Under the pieces are notes generated by a model that was not told where the DNA came from, searched no databases, and was given only the letters and a program-made list of their open reading frames with translations. From contig CANGUJ010000290.1 of NCBI GenBank assembly GCA_947456845.1, forward strand, positions 1 to 5,604: a stretch of 5,604 bases of DNA, written 5' to 3'. The position numbers and the translations under genes were made by a program. Origin of the DNA: Burkholderiales bacterium. GTDB lineage: Bacteria; Pseudomonadota; Gammaproteobacteria; Burkholderiales; JAEUOS01. Below, one piece after another: positions 5,167-5,604 of this stretch. How positions within the stretch are numbered: position 1 is the stretch's first letter; the number at the start of each line of letters is the position of its first letter.

Positions 5167-5604
5167 ATCCGCGCGCCGTGATCGCCGAGGACGAGCCGCT
5201 GCTCGCCCAGTCGCTGGCGACGGGGTTGCGCGCGGCCTGGCCGGAACTCGAGATCGCCGCCTTCGCAGCCAATGGGATCGAGGCGATGGAACGCATCGAG
5301 GCGATCGCACCTGACGTGGTCTTCCTCGACATCCGCATGCCGGGCTTGAGCGGACTGGAGGTGGCGGCCGAAATTGCCGACCGCATGTCGGCCAGCGCGC
5401 GGGTGCCCGCACTCGTGTTCGTGACCGCGCATGACGAATTTGCCCTCAAGGCCTTCGATCTCGCCGCCATCGACTATCTGCTGAAACCGGTTGACCCGGC
5501 GCGCCTGGCGCAAAGCGTGGCGCGTCTGAAGGCGCAACTGGCGGCGCCCGCGTCGGCTATCAATGCACTGGCCGCCAAACTCGAGCGCGTGCTCAATGTC
5601 GCGC
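5163..5604 (+). CDS. Response regulator, probably LytTR family (3' end cut by window edge)
   Basis: The frame is open for 147 codons to the right edge. It encodes a complete receiver domain (about residues 4-120): acidic pocket E9-D10 in AVIAEDEPLLAQSL, phosphoacceptor D56 in DVVFLDIRMPGLSG, T88 in LVFVTAHDEFALKAF, and K108 in AIDYLLKPVD. Then comes an Ala-rich linker with RLAQSVARLKAQL and ALAAKLERVLNVA. The sequence FVTAHDEFALKAFDLAAIDYLLKPVDPARL is typical of AlgR/LytR-type regulators that pair with LytS/AlgZ kinases. The DNA-binding domain lies outside the window, so LytTR output is inferred from the receiver subtype and the kinase class. It starts at GTG 5163-5165, overlapping the kinase stop TGA 5164-5166 (GTGA), which suggests translational coupling and matched amounts of kinase and regulator. 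The targets are unknown. Confidence 0.92.
   Translation, partial: MNPRAVIAEDEPLLAQSLATGLRAAWPELEIAAFAANGIEAMERIEAIAPDVVFLDIRMPGLSGLEVAAEIADRMSASARVPALVFVTAHDEFALKAFDLAAIDYLLKPVDPARLAQSVARLKAQLAAPASAINALAAKLERVLNVA

Overview
The window is GC-rich (about two-thirds G+C by eye) and densely coded. It looks like a betaproteobacterial chromosome, most likely Burkholderiales. The main reason is a Bug/TctC-type periplasmic binding protein, a family greatly expanded in that group. The taxon is an inference.

Layout. Two gene groups point away from each other. The leftward group, in transcription order, is: a small DUF4870-like membrane protein (2563 to 2147), a Bug-family solute-binding protein (2133 to 1156), a double-hotdog acyl-CoA thioesterase-like protein (1147 to 173), and the first ~35 codons of a Rieske-type ring-hydroxylating oxygenase that runs off the left edge (109 to 1). 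Gaps are 13, 8 and 63 bases, so this reads as one operon, probably for uptake and breakdown of an organic or aromatic acid. The rightward group is: a DUF2306 membrane protein (3422-3811), a 2TM-domain protein (3836-4117), a LytS/AlgZ-type 4-TM sensor histidine kinase (4147-5166) and a response regulator (5163 to the right edge) whose receiver domain is complete but whose output domain is cut off. This is a compact membrane-linked two-component operon. The regulator starts at a GTG that overlaps the kinase stop codon.

The space between the groups (about 2564-3421) is the unusual part. It is a scar made of two eroded genes placed back to back. On the minus strand is the last third of a LysR-type regulator, cut off at its 5' end, with one frameshift and one in-frame stop. 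On the plus strand is a DoxX-family membrane protein that lacks its N-terminus, appears to lack an internal stretch of roughly 20-30 residues, and ends in a Gly/Cys-rich tail unlike a normal DoxX C-terminus. The two remnants meet within a few bases near 2963-2971, as if one deletion removed the 5' ends of a divergent pair together with their shared promoter.

I saw no tRNA, rRNA, CRISPR array, insertion sequence or convincing intrinsic terminator. No clearly new system is visible. The best leads are the LysR/DoxX scar with its odd Cys-rich end, and the DUF2306-2TM-kinase-regulator operon.
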